From Isoetes taiwanensis (lineage: Eukaryota > Streptophyta > Lycopodiopsida > Isoetales > Isoetaceae): 64,000 nucleotides of DNA. Both the position numbers and the translations under genes were made by a program. Of this stretch, positions 1 to 10,426 are shown one piece after another. The DNA is taken from positions 62,001 through 126,000 of the forward strand of contig JAJEKV010000053.1 of the NCBI GenBank assembly GCA_021234155.1, written 5' to 3'. The notes under the pieces are model-generated. The model did not search any database, was not told the DNA's origin, and saw only the letters and a program-made list of their open reading frames with translations. The stretch's first letter is position 1. Each line of letters opens with the position of its first letter.

Positions 1-1025
1 AAAATATGTTCAAGGCATGGTGTATATCGGAAGTTTTTGTCAAAGATAAACAAGATGGTCATAATTGAAAAAATCTGTTGAATTTGGAGCCTATTGCAGA
101 GGTATGAATCTATTTTATAATTTTGAAGATTTCAGGAATTTTAAATGGATGGCTTTTGTTCTTCCTTTGCCTGGCCAGCAAAAATTGGATGGAATGTCAG
201 AACACTTGCTTGTCTGATAGTAAAGAAAAAAAGGAAGGAAGATATTTTAGCTTACTAGTAAGGTCAGGGAGGTCAGGAATAGGTTCATATTCGCGTATGC
301 GAAACAGTGACATGCCACCTAGGTTCAAACATGCCAAGGTGGCTCAAAATATGCCAATTGCACTCCAAGATGCCACGCGACGCCTCCAACATGCCACCTA
401 GTGGCTCAAACATGCCACGAGGGCTCCAACATGCCACCCTTAGGCTCAACATGCCAGGATTTTTCTCAAACACATGGGCTCCAACATGCCACCTAGTCTC
501 CAACATGCCATCTAGTCTTCAACATGCCACCTAGTCTCCAACATGCCACCTAGGATCAAATGCGAGGGTGGCCCAAACATCTCCAAGGTGGCTCAAACAT
601 GCCATCTGGGGCTCCAACATGCCCACTAGGCTCCAACATGCCAAGTTTTTCCTCAAAACGTGGGCTCCAACATGCCACCTAGGCTCCATTTACCTTGGCA
701 TGCGGGCTCCAACATGCCAAGGTAGCTCAAACATGCCACGCGTGCTCCAAGATGCCACGTAAGCTCCCACATGCCACCTAGGATCAAACATGCCAAGGTG
801 GCTCCCACATGCCACCTAGGATCAAACATGCCAAGGTGGCTGGAGCCTAGGTGGCATGTTGGAGCCCACGTGTTTGAGAAAACTTGGCATGTTGGAGCCT
901 GGTGGCATGTTGGAGGCCATGGCATGTTTGAGCCACATAGCATGTTTGGGCCACCTTCGCATCATGTTTGATCCTAGGTGGCATGTTGGAGACTAGGTGG
1001 CATGTTGAAGACTAGATGGCATGTT
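1..1025 (+). repeat. Tandem unit U, copy 1 (partial at window edge)
   Basis: Positions 1 to about 300 are nearly identical to 1,271 onward, giving a tandem period of about 1,270 bp, and a third copy starts near 8,218. Each unit is a unique-looking leader (from CAATTTGTGCTTAATC, seen at 1,026 and about 7,990) followed by a 19-bp satellite array. The leader has short open stretches but no recognisable protein. The left end of copy 1 lies outside the window. Confidence 0.85.
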
Positions 1026-1027
1026 GA
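303..1027. repeat. 19-bp satellite array with a large internal inverted repeat
   Basis: Monomers contain CATGCC and alternate between two forms, read on the opposite strand as GAGCCTAGGTGGCATGTTG and GAGCCACCTTGGCATGTTT. Orientation switches near 838. The arm at about 500-690 is the reverse complement of about 840-1,025, including its irregular monomers, so the arms form one long hairpin around a loop at about 690-840. The array is also open in several frames because the 19-bp unit shifts frame at each step. These readings (rich in NMPPR, QHAK, TCHLGS) are not taken as protein. Confidence 0.85.
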
Positions 1028-2260
1028 AGACAATTTGTGCTTAATCTATTTGCTAATAGAATGAGGCTTAGCCTGTCTCATATACTTTGAAATTGGCTTT
1101 GGTTCTTTGGTCTTGAGTTTTCCTTGGATGCATTGACCAAGCTAACACTTTTTGGGGGGCATTCTGAGAAAGCAACACTTCTTTGCACTGATCTCATATG
1201 TTTAGATCAAGATGGTGGCCTTATTAAATTTATGATGCAATCTGTATCTAGAGAATATTATTTGAAGTGCAAAATATGTTCAAGGCATGGTGTATATCGG
1301 AAGTTTTTGTCAAAGATAAACAAGATGGTCATAATTGAAAAAATCTGTTGAATTTGGAGCCTATTGCAGAGGTATGAATCTATTTTATAATTTTGAAGAT
1401 TTCAGAATTTTTTAAATGGATGGCTTTGTTCTTCCTTTGCACGGCCCAACAAAAATTGGATGGAATGTGAACACTTGCTTGTCGATAGTAAAAAGAAAAA
1501 AAAGGAAGGAAGATATTTTAGCTTACTAGTAAGGTCAGGGAGGTCAGGAATAGGTTCATACTCCATACGTTTTTATATGCAATACATATTATTGTATGTC
1601 GGCACAATAAATTTGTATATCACATTAAAAAAATCGACAAAAAATAATTCCGCGAAAAGAACTAAAAGCCCGGCGCCGAGTTTTTTTTCGTCGTATCTTG
1701 ATGACATGCCACCTAGGTTCAAACATGCCAAGGTGGCTCATGCCATCTAGGTTCAAACATGCCAAGGTGGCTCAAAATATGCCGATGCACTCCAAGATGC
1801 CACGCGACGCTTCCAACATGCCACCTAGTGGCTCAAACATGCCACGCTGGCTCCAACATGCCACTTAGGCTCCCAACATGCCAAGTTTTCTCAAACACAT
1901 GGGCTCCAACATGCCACCCTGGTCTCCAACATGCCATCTAGTCTTCAACATGCCACCCTAGTCTGGGATGCACCTAGATCAAATGTAGAGGTGGCCCAAA
2001 CATCACCAAAGGTGGCTCCAAACATACCATCATGCACTGGGCTCCAACATACTAGGCTCCAACATGCCGAGCCGTGAACCATTGGGCTCCAACATGCCAC
2101 CCTCCATTACACCTTGGCATGTTTATCCTAGGTGGCATGTGGGAACCACCTGTATGTTTGATCCTAGGTGGCATGTGGGAGCTTACGTGGCATCTTGGGC
2201 TGCAGCGTGGCATGTTTGAGCTACCTGGCATGTTGGAGTCTGCATGAGAGGTGGTGGGGA
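1026..2260 (+). repeat. Tandem unit U, copy 2
   Basis: Directly follows copy 1. The leader occupies 1,026-1,700 and the satellite 1,705-2,255. The satellite begins in the CATGCC orientation and switches orientation near 2,110. Unlike copy 1 it has no right-hand inverted arm. The leader differs from copies 1 and 3 by scattered single-base indels. Confidence 0.8.
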
Positions 2261-2278
2261 GAAATTTGGCGCGGGGGG

Positions 2279-2533
2279 ATGCAAATGGCAAGCCTATGAT
2301 ACCTCTGGTCAACCAAAAAGCTCTAAAACCAATGAAGAAGTCAAGCAATTGGGGATTGACTAAGGATGGCATCAATGACTACATCAAGCATTGGCAAACT
2401 AATTGAGATGAGACTAATCGTGCATTGATAGATTATTGGAAGAAGGTGATCAACTTGTTGGATGAGTGTAGACACATCCTCCGGCCAGGATTGGAAGAAG
2501 GGGTGGTTCCCCTAAAAGTAGGTGGAGAACATT
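2279..2533 (+). pseudogene. Unassigned coding-like fragment with one in-frame stop
   Basis: About 85 codons stay in one frame from DANGKPMIPLVNQKALKPMK through WGLTKDGINDYIK and YWKKVINLLDECRHILRPG to VPLKVGGE, interrupted once by TGA where CGA would fit. The composition (charged helix-like segments, few rare residues) looks like genuine protein, perhaps from a mobile element, but I do not recognise the family. It starts just after satellite copy 2 and ends about 145 bp before a foldback element. A decayed transposon gene is the likeliest source. Confidence 0.35.
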
Positions 2534-2677
2534 AGGCTGTCTTTTTAAGATGATGGTACCATTAGTAGTATTGTGAAGGCATATGCTCCTCCTGGATCGA
2601 TAAACACTATGTTGGTCCTAAGAAGGATAGGCCAAAATATCTAGGCCTGGTTATTCTGAACCTTCTCTTGGCGGTAG

Positions 2678-3200
2678 CATTAGGGTTTTTTGAGATTAAA
2701 AAGGGCCTTCAAAACATGCCAACTAAGCCAAATGAAGATAAATGAACTGTCGAAATCGAAGCTGGCGGGTCCGGTCGACAAAGCGTTATAACTAACTCTT
2801 TGGATCACATTTTTCTAGCATAACTATTGATAGAAAAGTCCAAATGAAACTCTCGTTTAGTGCAATAGATAGATCTCGTTGAGATCTTTCCAATCTTAGA
2901 TGCTTTGCACATATTTTAACCACTTATGATTGTCAAAACTCCAAAAAATATGGTTTTACTATTTTTTTACTATCTTACGGGGCTAAAGATATGCAAACCA
3001 CCCAACTTGGAAAGATCTCAATGAGATCTATCTATTGCACTAAACAAGCTTTCATTTGACCCTATCAACATATCTTAGAAAATTTGAACCGATTGAGTTA
3101 AGTTATTTCTTTGCCACCGATTACATTTTTTATTGGTAGTTCATATAACTTAATCGGCAGTTCTTAGAAGGCCCTTTATGATCTCAAAAAATCCCTAATG
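2678..3200. mobile_element. Foldback MITE, about 523 bp
   Basis: The two ends are imperfect inverted repeats: CATTAGGG..TTTTTTGAGAT..AAAGGGCCTTC on the left and its reverse complement on the right (GAAGGCCCTTT..ATCTCAAAAAATCCCTAATG). A second inverted pair lies inside: about 2,842-2,890 against 3,009-3,054 (GTGCAATAGATAGATCTCG and its complement). No protein frame is present, as expected for a non-autonomous foldback element. I do not see a convincing target duplication, so the superfamily is not assigned. Confidence 0.75.
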
Positions 3201-4136
3201 AGTGCCACAATTTGTAGTAGTAAAACCAAGTAGATCTAAAGACCTATCCGGTGTGGTTGGGATACACTATCTCGGATATTTGCAAAGAAGAAGGTGATGT
3301 TAACTTCAATAAGGTGCGAGTGGAATGGTGGTGTCGGTACATCGGTTGAGTAATGTCACTTAGATAAAGAAAGATATTTTAGATTGTTGGACAAGAGGTG
3401 TAGGAGAAATCCTAGTGATCGATCTTTGGCTAGACATTGAAACAAATGTGTACTGTGGACTCAAAAGCTGTTCCAAGTAAAACAATGGGAGTTACAATAC
3501 CTGAGGATGTAAGGAATAAGGTTCTCATATCCTTGGGGATCTTTGGTGGAAAAAATGAAAAAGCGATTACTATGTATCAATCCACAGTTAATAAAAAGTT
3601 GTGTACTACTTGAGTTTCATGATATATGATTTTGTAATTTGAAGTTAAAGGTGTGAATTTATATTAAGGTGTGTGATTATATGTTAACATATAGTGACTT
3701 TTATCAAGTTACTAAAAACTTGCAATATGAAATTTGTCCCAAAATCAAGACATAATCCCAATTTAATTGAATGATGGTTAGTTACAATAAGGGATTGGAC
3801 AGAAGTTGGTAAGATTGAAGGATTTTATATCTACTTTAAATGCCATTGGGTGAGCTCTCCGAGGGACCTAGACTTTCATGGTAGATCTAATGGTTGGAAA
3901 CAATGGAGTATAATGGAGGAAATGTCGAGTGGCGACTAGGTGGAGTCTCTCTACCATTATGTTGTTGTGAAATAGGACTTCCCTAAGTACACACATCATT
4001 TGATGCATAGAGATCAGGATACTAGCGCTAATGCTTCCCTATTTGTCCCATTGTGGGGGACTCTGCGTAGCTATATTATTATTATTAATAACAAAAACAC
4101 ACTCTTACCCTCAAAAAAAAAAAAAAAAAAAAAAAT
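3201..4136 (+). mobile_element. Probable 3' end of a non-LTR retroelement with A tail
   Basis: The stretch ends in TATTATTATTATTAATAAC, then a short unique piece and 23 A residues at 4,113-4,135, the form of a LINE or processed-copy 3' end. Upstream the frames are broken by many stops and no reverse transcriptase motif can be read, so only the tail is well supported. The left limit is arbitrary, taken at the end of the MITE. Confidence 0.4.
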
Positions 4137-4559
4137 CATCTAGAAGAAATAAATAGACAACAATAAAACTCAATTCTAACATCTCCCCTCTTCCATTCAT
4201 GCCAATCTCCTTTCAAATTTTGCAAATGGGGCACAATGGTAAAAATAACCATCAGGTACATAATCAAAATAAAATCATGAGTAAATCCCTAGATGCGGTT
4301 TCCTTCAAACTAAAGAGGGGCACACAACTTCAACTATAATTGTTGTTGATTTTACATTGCAAGGCAAATCTCTAGAGGTTTATAAAAATAAAAGACCATA
4401 CTACAACATATCTGCGATCAAGCAAATTAGTTCCTTAGTGGCTTCTTATATTTATCAAAAATTCTTAAGGGGTTGCTCCATATTACCTTTTTTCCCCTCT
4501 AAGCCACCTTTGTTTATTCTATCCAACAATGAATCAACCACCTCTTCAACTTGCTACTA

Positions 4560-4590
4560 AAGCTTGACAATCTGCAGGCACCATAACTAG
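4560..4590 (+). mobile_element. Helitron-like 3' terminus (plus strand)
   Basis: The sequence ends GGCACCATAACTAG followed by T, the CTRR|T end expected of Helitrons. The same 14-base end occurs at the terminus at 48,682 on the minus strand, where an excellent hairpin precedes it. Here the hairpin is degenerate. The 5' end was not identified. Confidence 0.45.
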
Positions 4591-4722
4591 TATGAATAAA
4601 AATCAAAGATGTGTATATTTTGAATTGCTTATTTATCATAAAGATAAAATGATTGCCACTTGAGACAACTACCAAATACATCACAAGTACTAAATATTGC
4701 TAAACATGTATATGGATAAAAA
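4591..4722 (+). repeat. Dispersed repeat, inverted copy at 56,025-56,148
   Basis: TATGAATAAAAATCAAAGATG through ATGTATATGGATAAAAA matches the reverse complement of about 56,025-56,148 with small indels. Both copies abut a Helitron-like CTAG terminus at the same base, so this is the shared flank of two insertions or part of a composite element. From 4,723 to about 4,885 I see no gene. Confidence 0.7.
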
Positions 4723-4886
4723 TAGATAGATAGATTTGTGTAATGTTGAGACAACACTATGCAAATTTAGCTAAGAATTTTACAGTTGAACCTTTACAAT
4801 TAAGCAGGCTTGGAACCAAAAAATCAAGGCTGCCGTGATAAATGTATTGTAGATATAAAAAGGGAAGAAGGCGAACAAGGCCCTCC

Positions 4887-5975
4887 TTGACTAGTAAGAT
4901 GTGAACTTGGGTATGACTTGTAATTTATGAAATCCAAAGTGGAACACCAAATTGGGATAACCCAAACATATAGACTCGTTATCTCTATACACTTAACTTC
5001 AATGAAAATAAAGCAAAGCTCAAAACATAAGGATACATTCTCCTTTGCATTTTTATATGTGGGGTTGAGGGCACGCCTATTTTTCACGTCGAGGAGGCAG
5101 GAAAGAAGCAAGAGGAGAATAAAGGTGCTTTAAGGCGATCCATGTGGCCCTCCTTCAAATTGATACTTGACCTCTCTATTTCTCTCACCTTTAGCGGAAG
5201 GGAATAATGGCATTCATGCCATCACGTGAGCTCCTGAAAAGGAAAGGGTACTTGAGGCAGGATGAGCTTAGATCCCCAACCAAAAATCTATGTCATACAC
5301 AGAAAGCTAGACATATCAAATTGTGCCGTCCATGGCAGGATTGAAGGAGCCTGGCTGGTGTAAAAGGCTTACCACGAATTTGAAGCCAATCGATAAAGGC
5401 AGGCCAATTCGGGTTGGAGAGGGATGGGCCGGATGGTGTTATGGATAAGATTAGCTGTGTATGAAATATGGAGGTTGGCTATGGCGCATTTCTGGGGACT
5501 ACAAGCCTTCGAAAAACAAGGTGGCATTGCCAAAGTAGAGAGGAAGGGGAGGATGTAGTCTATTCTATCCCCTCATACTGGCAGGTATGGTGAGACCGGT
5601 TTGGCGTTGCGTCTTCTTGGCCATTCCAGTAGCGCTTTGGTTGCATTCCCAAAATCAATGCCGTCAATCATACCTTGTCCTCGCCATATCAAAGCGCCCT
5701 CTTCGATCTCCTCCATCACCTTCTCTAGGCCTCCTTTGCTTACTTCAAAAATAATATGTTTCTTGTTTAGCATTTCCACGACTTTGTTGCTAAGATATTT
5801 GTTTTGCCATTATCCTCTACTAAGCGACTCAATGCTTGGGTATTGGAATACTCACAACTATTGGATCTCGGCTTTCAAAATCCTTGGATTCAAAGCTGGA
5901 GGGCGGTACTCGTCCAGCCTGTGAATCTCAGGCCATGCCATCACAAAATGGTTTTAAAGTACATGAAGATATGTT
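4887..5975 (-). pseudogene. BAHD acyltransferase pseudogene 1 (C-terminal two thirds)
   Basis: BAHD enzymes move acyl groups from acyl-CoA to alcohols or amines in the cytosol, using an HxxxD active site and a structural DFGWG motif. Read on the minus strand, this copy keeps a YFGNAT motif near 5,515, IDWLQIRG-like text frameshifted, YDIDF at 5,280-5,295 and a KEGHMDRL C-terminal piece. An extra base inside the DFGWG codons shifts the frame. Homology with pseudogene 3 runs from the 3' flank (about 4,887) to the catalytic-motif region near 5,975, where satellite DNA replaces the N-terminal third. About 90 codons are open at 5,573-5,779 (HIIFEVSKGGLEKVMEEIEE). Clearly dead. Confidence 0.75.
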
Positions 5976-6845
5976 TGAGCTTAGGTGGCATGTTAGACCT
6001 AGGTGGCATGTTGGGGCCTAGGTGGTATGTTGGAGCACACATGGCATGTTTGAGCCACCTTGGCATGTTTTGAGCCTAGGTGGCCTTGGAGCCTAGGTGG
6101 CATGTTTAAGCCATCTTGGCATGTTGGATCCCTAGGTGGCCTTGGAAATACGGTGGCATGTTTGAATCCACCTTCACATGTTTAAGCCCTAGGTGGCATG
6201 TTGGAGCCACCTTGGCATGTTTGAACTCACCTTGGCATGTTTAAGCCTAGATTGGCATGTTAAAGCCACCTTGGCATGTTGGAACCTGGGTGGCATGTGG
6301 GAAGCCACCATGGTTTGTTGCAGCCTAGGTGGCATGTTGGAGCCCACATGGCATGTTTGAGCCGCCTTGGCATGTTTGGAGCCTAAGTGGCATGTTGGAG
6401 CTGCGTGGCATGTTTGAGCACCTTGGCATATTTGAGCCACCTTGGCATGTTGGAGTGACAGGTGACATGTTCTAGCCCACATGGCATGTTTGAGCCTAGG
6501 TGGCATGTTTAAGCCTAGGTGGTATGTTTGTCCTAGGTGGCATGTTTGAGCCGCTTTGGCATGTTGTAGAGTAGGTGGCATGTTGGAGCCCCTAGGTGGC
6601 CTAGTTGGAATGTTTGAGACACCTTGGCATGTTTGAGCCTAGTTGGCATGTTGGAGCCAAGGAGGCATGTTTGAGTACCTTTGCATGTTGGAGCCACCTT
6701 GGCATGTTAGAGCCTAGGTGACATGTTGGAGCCTAGGCGCATGTTGGAGACCGCGTGGCATGTTTGAGCCACTTTGGCATGTTTAGACCACCTTGGCATG
6801 CTTGAGCCTAGGTGGCATGTTGAAGCCTAGGTGGCATGTTTGAGG
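5970..6845 (-). repeat. 19-bp satellite array, about 0.9 kb, single orientation
   Basis: About 45 degenerate monomers of GAGCCTAGGTGGCATGTTG and GAGCCACCTTGGCATGTTT follow one another directly. All lie in the orientation opposite to the left arms of unit U. A 130-residue open frame at 6,189-6,581 on the minus strand is a by-product of the repeat. The array begins where BAHD pseudogene 1 is cut off. Confidence 0.9.
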
Positions 6846-7104
6846 GATGGTTTTTTAATTCACATACTCAAAAAAGCTTGTGGGCGACACATGTGCTGCA
6901 CAGGTGCTGACTGCCCTTCATTGCTGCCCTTCATTGCCCTTCCATAGCCCTTCATTGCCCTTCCAAAAATGATGAGTGTTTTCTATTATATAAAGGATAT
7001 AATGAGCATATTAGTGATGCAAATGATGATGACATAAATTTTTGGTGAAGGTGCTTATATGTCTTTGTGGATGGTCAAAACCGGGTAGGTCAATAAAAGT
7101 TACC
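6846..7104. other. Spacer with a CCCTTCATTG microrepeat
   Basis: This piece separates two satellite blocks. At about 6,917-6,967 the 10-base word CCCTTCATTG repeats four to five times with variation. No gene is seen. Confidence 0.6.
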
Positions 7105-7735
7105 ACGAGACACCTTGGCGTGTTGGAGCCTAGGGTGGCATGTTGGAGCCCACGATGCCATATTTGAGCCACCACGGCATGTTGGAGCTTAGGTGGCCTT
7201 GGAGCCGGCGTGGCATGCTTGAGCCACATTGCATGTTTGGAGCCACCTTGGCGGTTTGAGCCCTGGGTGGCATGTTGGATACGGATGGCATGTTTCACAC
7301 ACCTTGGCATGTTGGAACCTAAGTGGCATGTTGGAGCCCACGTGGCATGTTTGGGCCACCTTGGCATGTTGGACCTAGGTGGCATGTTGGAGCCTGTTGT
7401 GGCTAGGCTTGAGCCACCTTGGCATGTTTGAGCCTAGATGGCATGTTGGGGCCTAGGTGGCATGTTTGGAGCCACCTTGGCGCGTTGGAACTAGGTGACA
7501 TGTTTGAGACTAGGTGGCATGTTGGAGCCCATTGGCATGTTTGAACCATCTTAGCATGTTTGGGGCACCTTGGCATATTTGAGCCTAGGTGGCATGTTTG
7601 GGCTCTCCTGGCATGTTGGAGACCACGATGCCATATTTGAGTCCGCCTGGTATGTTGGAGCTTAGGTGGCCTTGGAGCTGGCGTGGCATGTTTGAGCCAC
7701 CTTAGCATGTTTGAGTGACCTTGACATGTGTCGTG
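7105..7735 (-). repeat. 19-bp satellite array with higher-order duplication
   Basis: Same monomers and orientation as the array at 5,970-6,845. An irregular segment (CACGATGCCATATTTGAG..GGCCTTGGAGC) occurs at about 7,150 and again at about 7,622, so the block has a higher-order period near 472 bp. Confidence 0.85.
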
Positions 7736-7987
7736 TGTTTTATCTTGACTATTTTTGCATGATGTGCTTAAATTGGTGAAATGTGTGCATAAATAGAGAA
7801 CAATATGGGTGTAATGTGGAGAAAATGTAAAAAATATTGCAAAATATTATGGATGAAGCATTATTTATGATTGGGTTGTTCCTTGAAGGATCTATTATAG
7901 TGAGAGTGTATCCCATAGAAGAAATAATAATTGAAGAGGGAGGATGAACCTCCTCAGGACTTGTGGTTACTTCTCTCCTTCTTCATC
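7736..7987. other. Spacer, no gene seen
   Basis: AT-rich, non-coding on both strands. It ends with GAGGGAGGATGAACCTCC and a pyrimidine-rich piece directly before unit U copy 3. That resembles LTR-type sequence, but no partner LTR is present, so no element is called. Confidence 0.4.
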
Positions 7988-9215
7988 TACAATTTGTGCT
8001 TAATCTATTTGCTAATAGAATGAAACCTTGTCTCATATACTTTGAAATTGGCTTTGGTTCTTTGGTCTTGAGTTTTTTGGATGCATTGACCAAACTAACA
8101 CTTTTTGGGGGCATTCGAGAAAAACAACACTCACGCATACGATCCTCATATGTTTAGATCAAACGATGGCCTTACCAAGTTATGATGCAAGATCTAGAGA
8201 ATATTATTTGAAGTTAAAATATGTTCAAAACATGGTGTATATCGGAAGTTTTTGTCAAAGATAAACAAGATGGTCCATACTGAAAAATGCATTTGAATTT
8301 GGAGCCTATTAGCAGGTATGAATCTATTTTATAATAATTTGAAGATTTCAGAATTTTAAATGGATGGCTTTTGTTCTTCCTTTGCTGCCCGCCAAGAAAA
8401 GTGGATGGAATGTCGCAACACGCTGCTTGTCGATGGCAGTAAAAAAAAGGAAGGAAGATATTTTAGCTTACTAGTAAAGGTCGGGGAATTCGAGGAATAG
8501 GTTCATACTCCATACGCTTTTATATGCAATACATATTATTAAGTGATATTTCGGCACAAATTTGTCGTATTATCCACGAAAAAAATACGACAAAAAATAA
8601 TTCAATTTAAAAGAACTAAAAGCCAGCGTCAAAAGTTTTTCGATATGCAAGCAAATGACATGCCACCTAGGTTCAAACATGCCAAGGTGGCTCATGCCCA
8701 TCTAGGTTCAAACATGCCAAGGTGGCTCAAAATATGCCACGTGCACTCCAAGATGCCACGTGCAGCTCCAACATGCCACCTAGTGTGGCTCAAACATGCC
8801 ACGAGGGCTCCAACATGCCACTTAGGCTCCAACATGCCAAGTTTTCTCAAACCATGGGCTCCAACATGCCACCTAGTCTCCAACATGCCATCTAGTCTTC
8901 AACATGCCACCTAGTCTCCAACATGCCACCTGGGATCAAACATCTTGAAGGTGGCCCAAACATGCCAAGGTGGCTCAAACATGCCATCGCGGGCTCCAAC
9001 ATGCCACTAGGCTCCAACACCAAGTTTTCTCCAACACATTGGGCTCCAACATGCCACCTGAGGCTCCGCCCACCTTGGCATGTTTGGATCCTAGGTGGCA
9101 TGTTGGGAGCCACCTTGGGTATGTTTGATCCTAGGTGCATGTGGGGCTTACGTGGCATCTTGGGCACGCCAAGTGGCATGTTTGAGCTACCTTGGCATGT
9201 GGAGCTGTGGAGGGC
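7988..9215 (+). repeat. Unit U, copy 3 (dispersed)
   Basis: The leader at 7,988-8,655 matches 1,026-1,700, and the satellite at 8,658-9,215 matches the other copies. The piece at about 9,070-9,215 is the reverse complement of the copy-1 loop at 690-840, and the right inverted arm of copy 1 is absent. At 9,215 the unit stops in unrelated sequence. Confidence 0.8.
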
Positions 9216-9344
9216 TTTCCTTGGCTACAATAGCGAAATTTTTTTTTTCCACGCGTGAGGTTTTTGCTCACGTTAAATCATTATTTTATTAAAAAATACG
9301 TTTTTGACTTTATCGTGGGAATTTTAATTTTGTACGATAGAACC
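9216..9344. repeat. Dispersed AT-rich repeat, inverted copy near 24,806-24,960
   Basis: On the minus strand it reads GATAGGTTCT, then CGATAAAGTCAAAAA, then a TATTTTTT tract, TTAAACGTGAG-type text and a long A/T run. The same order appears on the plus strand at 24,806-24,960. The function is unknown. Confidence 0.5.
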
Positions 9345-10426
9345 TATCTGACTTGAAGCGATGAAGCTTAGATCCCCAACCAAAATCTATGTCGCCTGCG
9401 AAAGCTAGACATATCAAGATTGTGTGCAAATCCATGGGGGATTGAAGGAGCCTCCGGTGGTGCCAAAGGCTTACCACGAATTTGAAGCCAATCGATAAAG
9501 GAACGGGCCAATTGGGGATGGAAGGGATGGACGGATGGTGTTATGGATAAGATTAATTTGTGTACTTGAAAAATGTGGAGGTTGGCTATGGCGCATTAAT
9601 GACTACAAGCTCAAAAAAAGGGCTGCATTGCCAGCAGCGGGGAGGAAGGGGAGGATGTAGTCTATTCTGTCTCGATACTACTGGTATGGTGAGATACCGT
9701 ATTGAAGCTTAAGATCTTCTTGGCCATTCCAAATAGCGCTTTGTTATGCATTTCCAAATCATGTCAAATGCAGCTTCATACCTTGTCACTGGGCCATATC
9801 CAAATTGCCCTCTTTGATCCTCCTCCATCACCTTCTCTAGCCCTTCTTTGTTTACTTCAAAAATAATATCTTTCACAAGCCCCAAATCATTTGCATTTCC
9901 ACATTGGGTTTCATCCCATTTGTAAGATATTTGTTTTGCTATTATCCTCTACTAAGCGGCTACCAAGCTCTTGGGTATTGGAATACTCTGGCTTCTTTGG
10001 ATCTCCGGGCTTTCTAAAATTTTTTTGATTCAAAGCTTCGGTGCTATACTCACTTCCCAATCCACGAATCTCAGAGCCATGCCATCACAAATTGTATCGT
10101 GTTTGGTGCATCAAGATTATATGTAAATTGCTTATCCCGAAAGTGCCATCCTCCTCGTTCCAAATACCGTGAAGCTTGAACCCTCAGCATTGGATACTCT
10201 TCCCTTATTTTGTTGGGATGAAACGTATTCTAGGATTAGGTTTGAAATCTATGTTGGGTTTCTTAGATCGACCAATCGTCAAACCGGCATTCGTTTGCAG
10301 CGATAAAATGGCACATTCGCACCATTTACTTCTATCTACAGTGTCACAAACATCATCCTTCACCCTTCCGCCAAAACTTGAAACTCATCCGGGGTTTTGG
10401 CCGGTGGAAGCCTCTAATTCTTTCAT
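9345..10426 (-). pseudogene. BAHD acyltransferase pseudogene 2 (near full length)
   Basis: Collinear with pseudogene 3 over its whole coding part. An intact DIDFGWG is encoded at 9,371-9,393. Near 10,105 the HxxxD motif has lost one base, so the D codon is broken. The putative start is ATG at 10,424-10,426 (MKELEV-like text). The 3' end is cut off near 9,345, so the C-terminal tail and 3' flank seen in copies 1 and 3 are missing. Frame changes occur throughout. Its upstream block (10,427-11,675) is duplicated at 22,407-23,880. Confidence 0.7.

Noticed and set aside
6189-6581. 130-codon open frame on the minus strand
   Set aside because: It is a by-product of the 19-bp satellite. Similar frames appear on both strands of every array.
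7736-8000. LTR-like end before unit U copy 3
   Set aside because: Only a pyrimidine-rich piece resembles an LTR. No matching partner and no target duplication.
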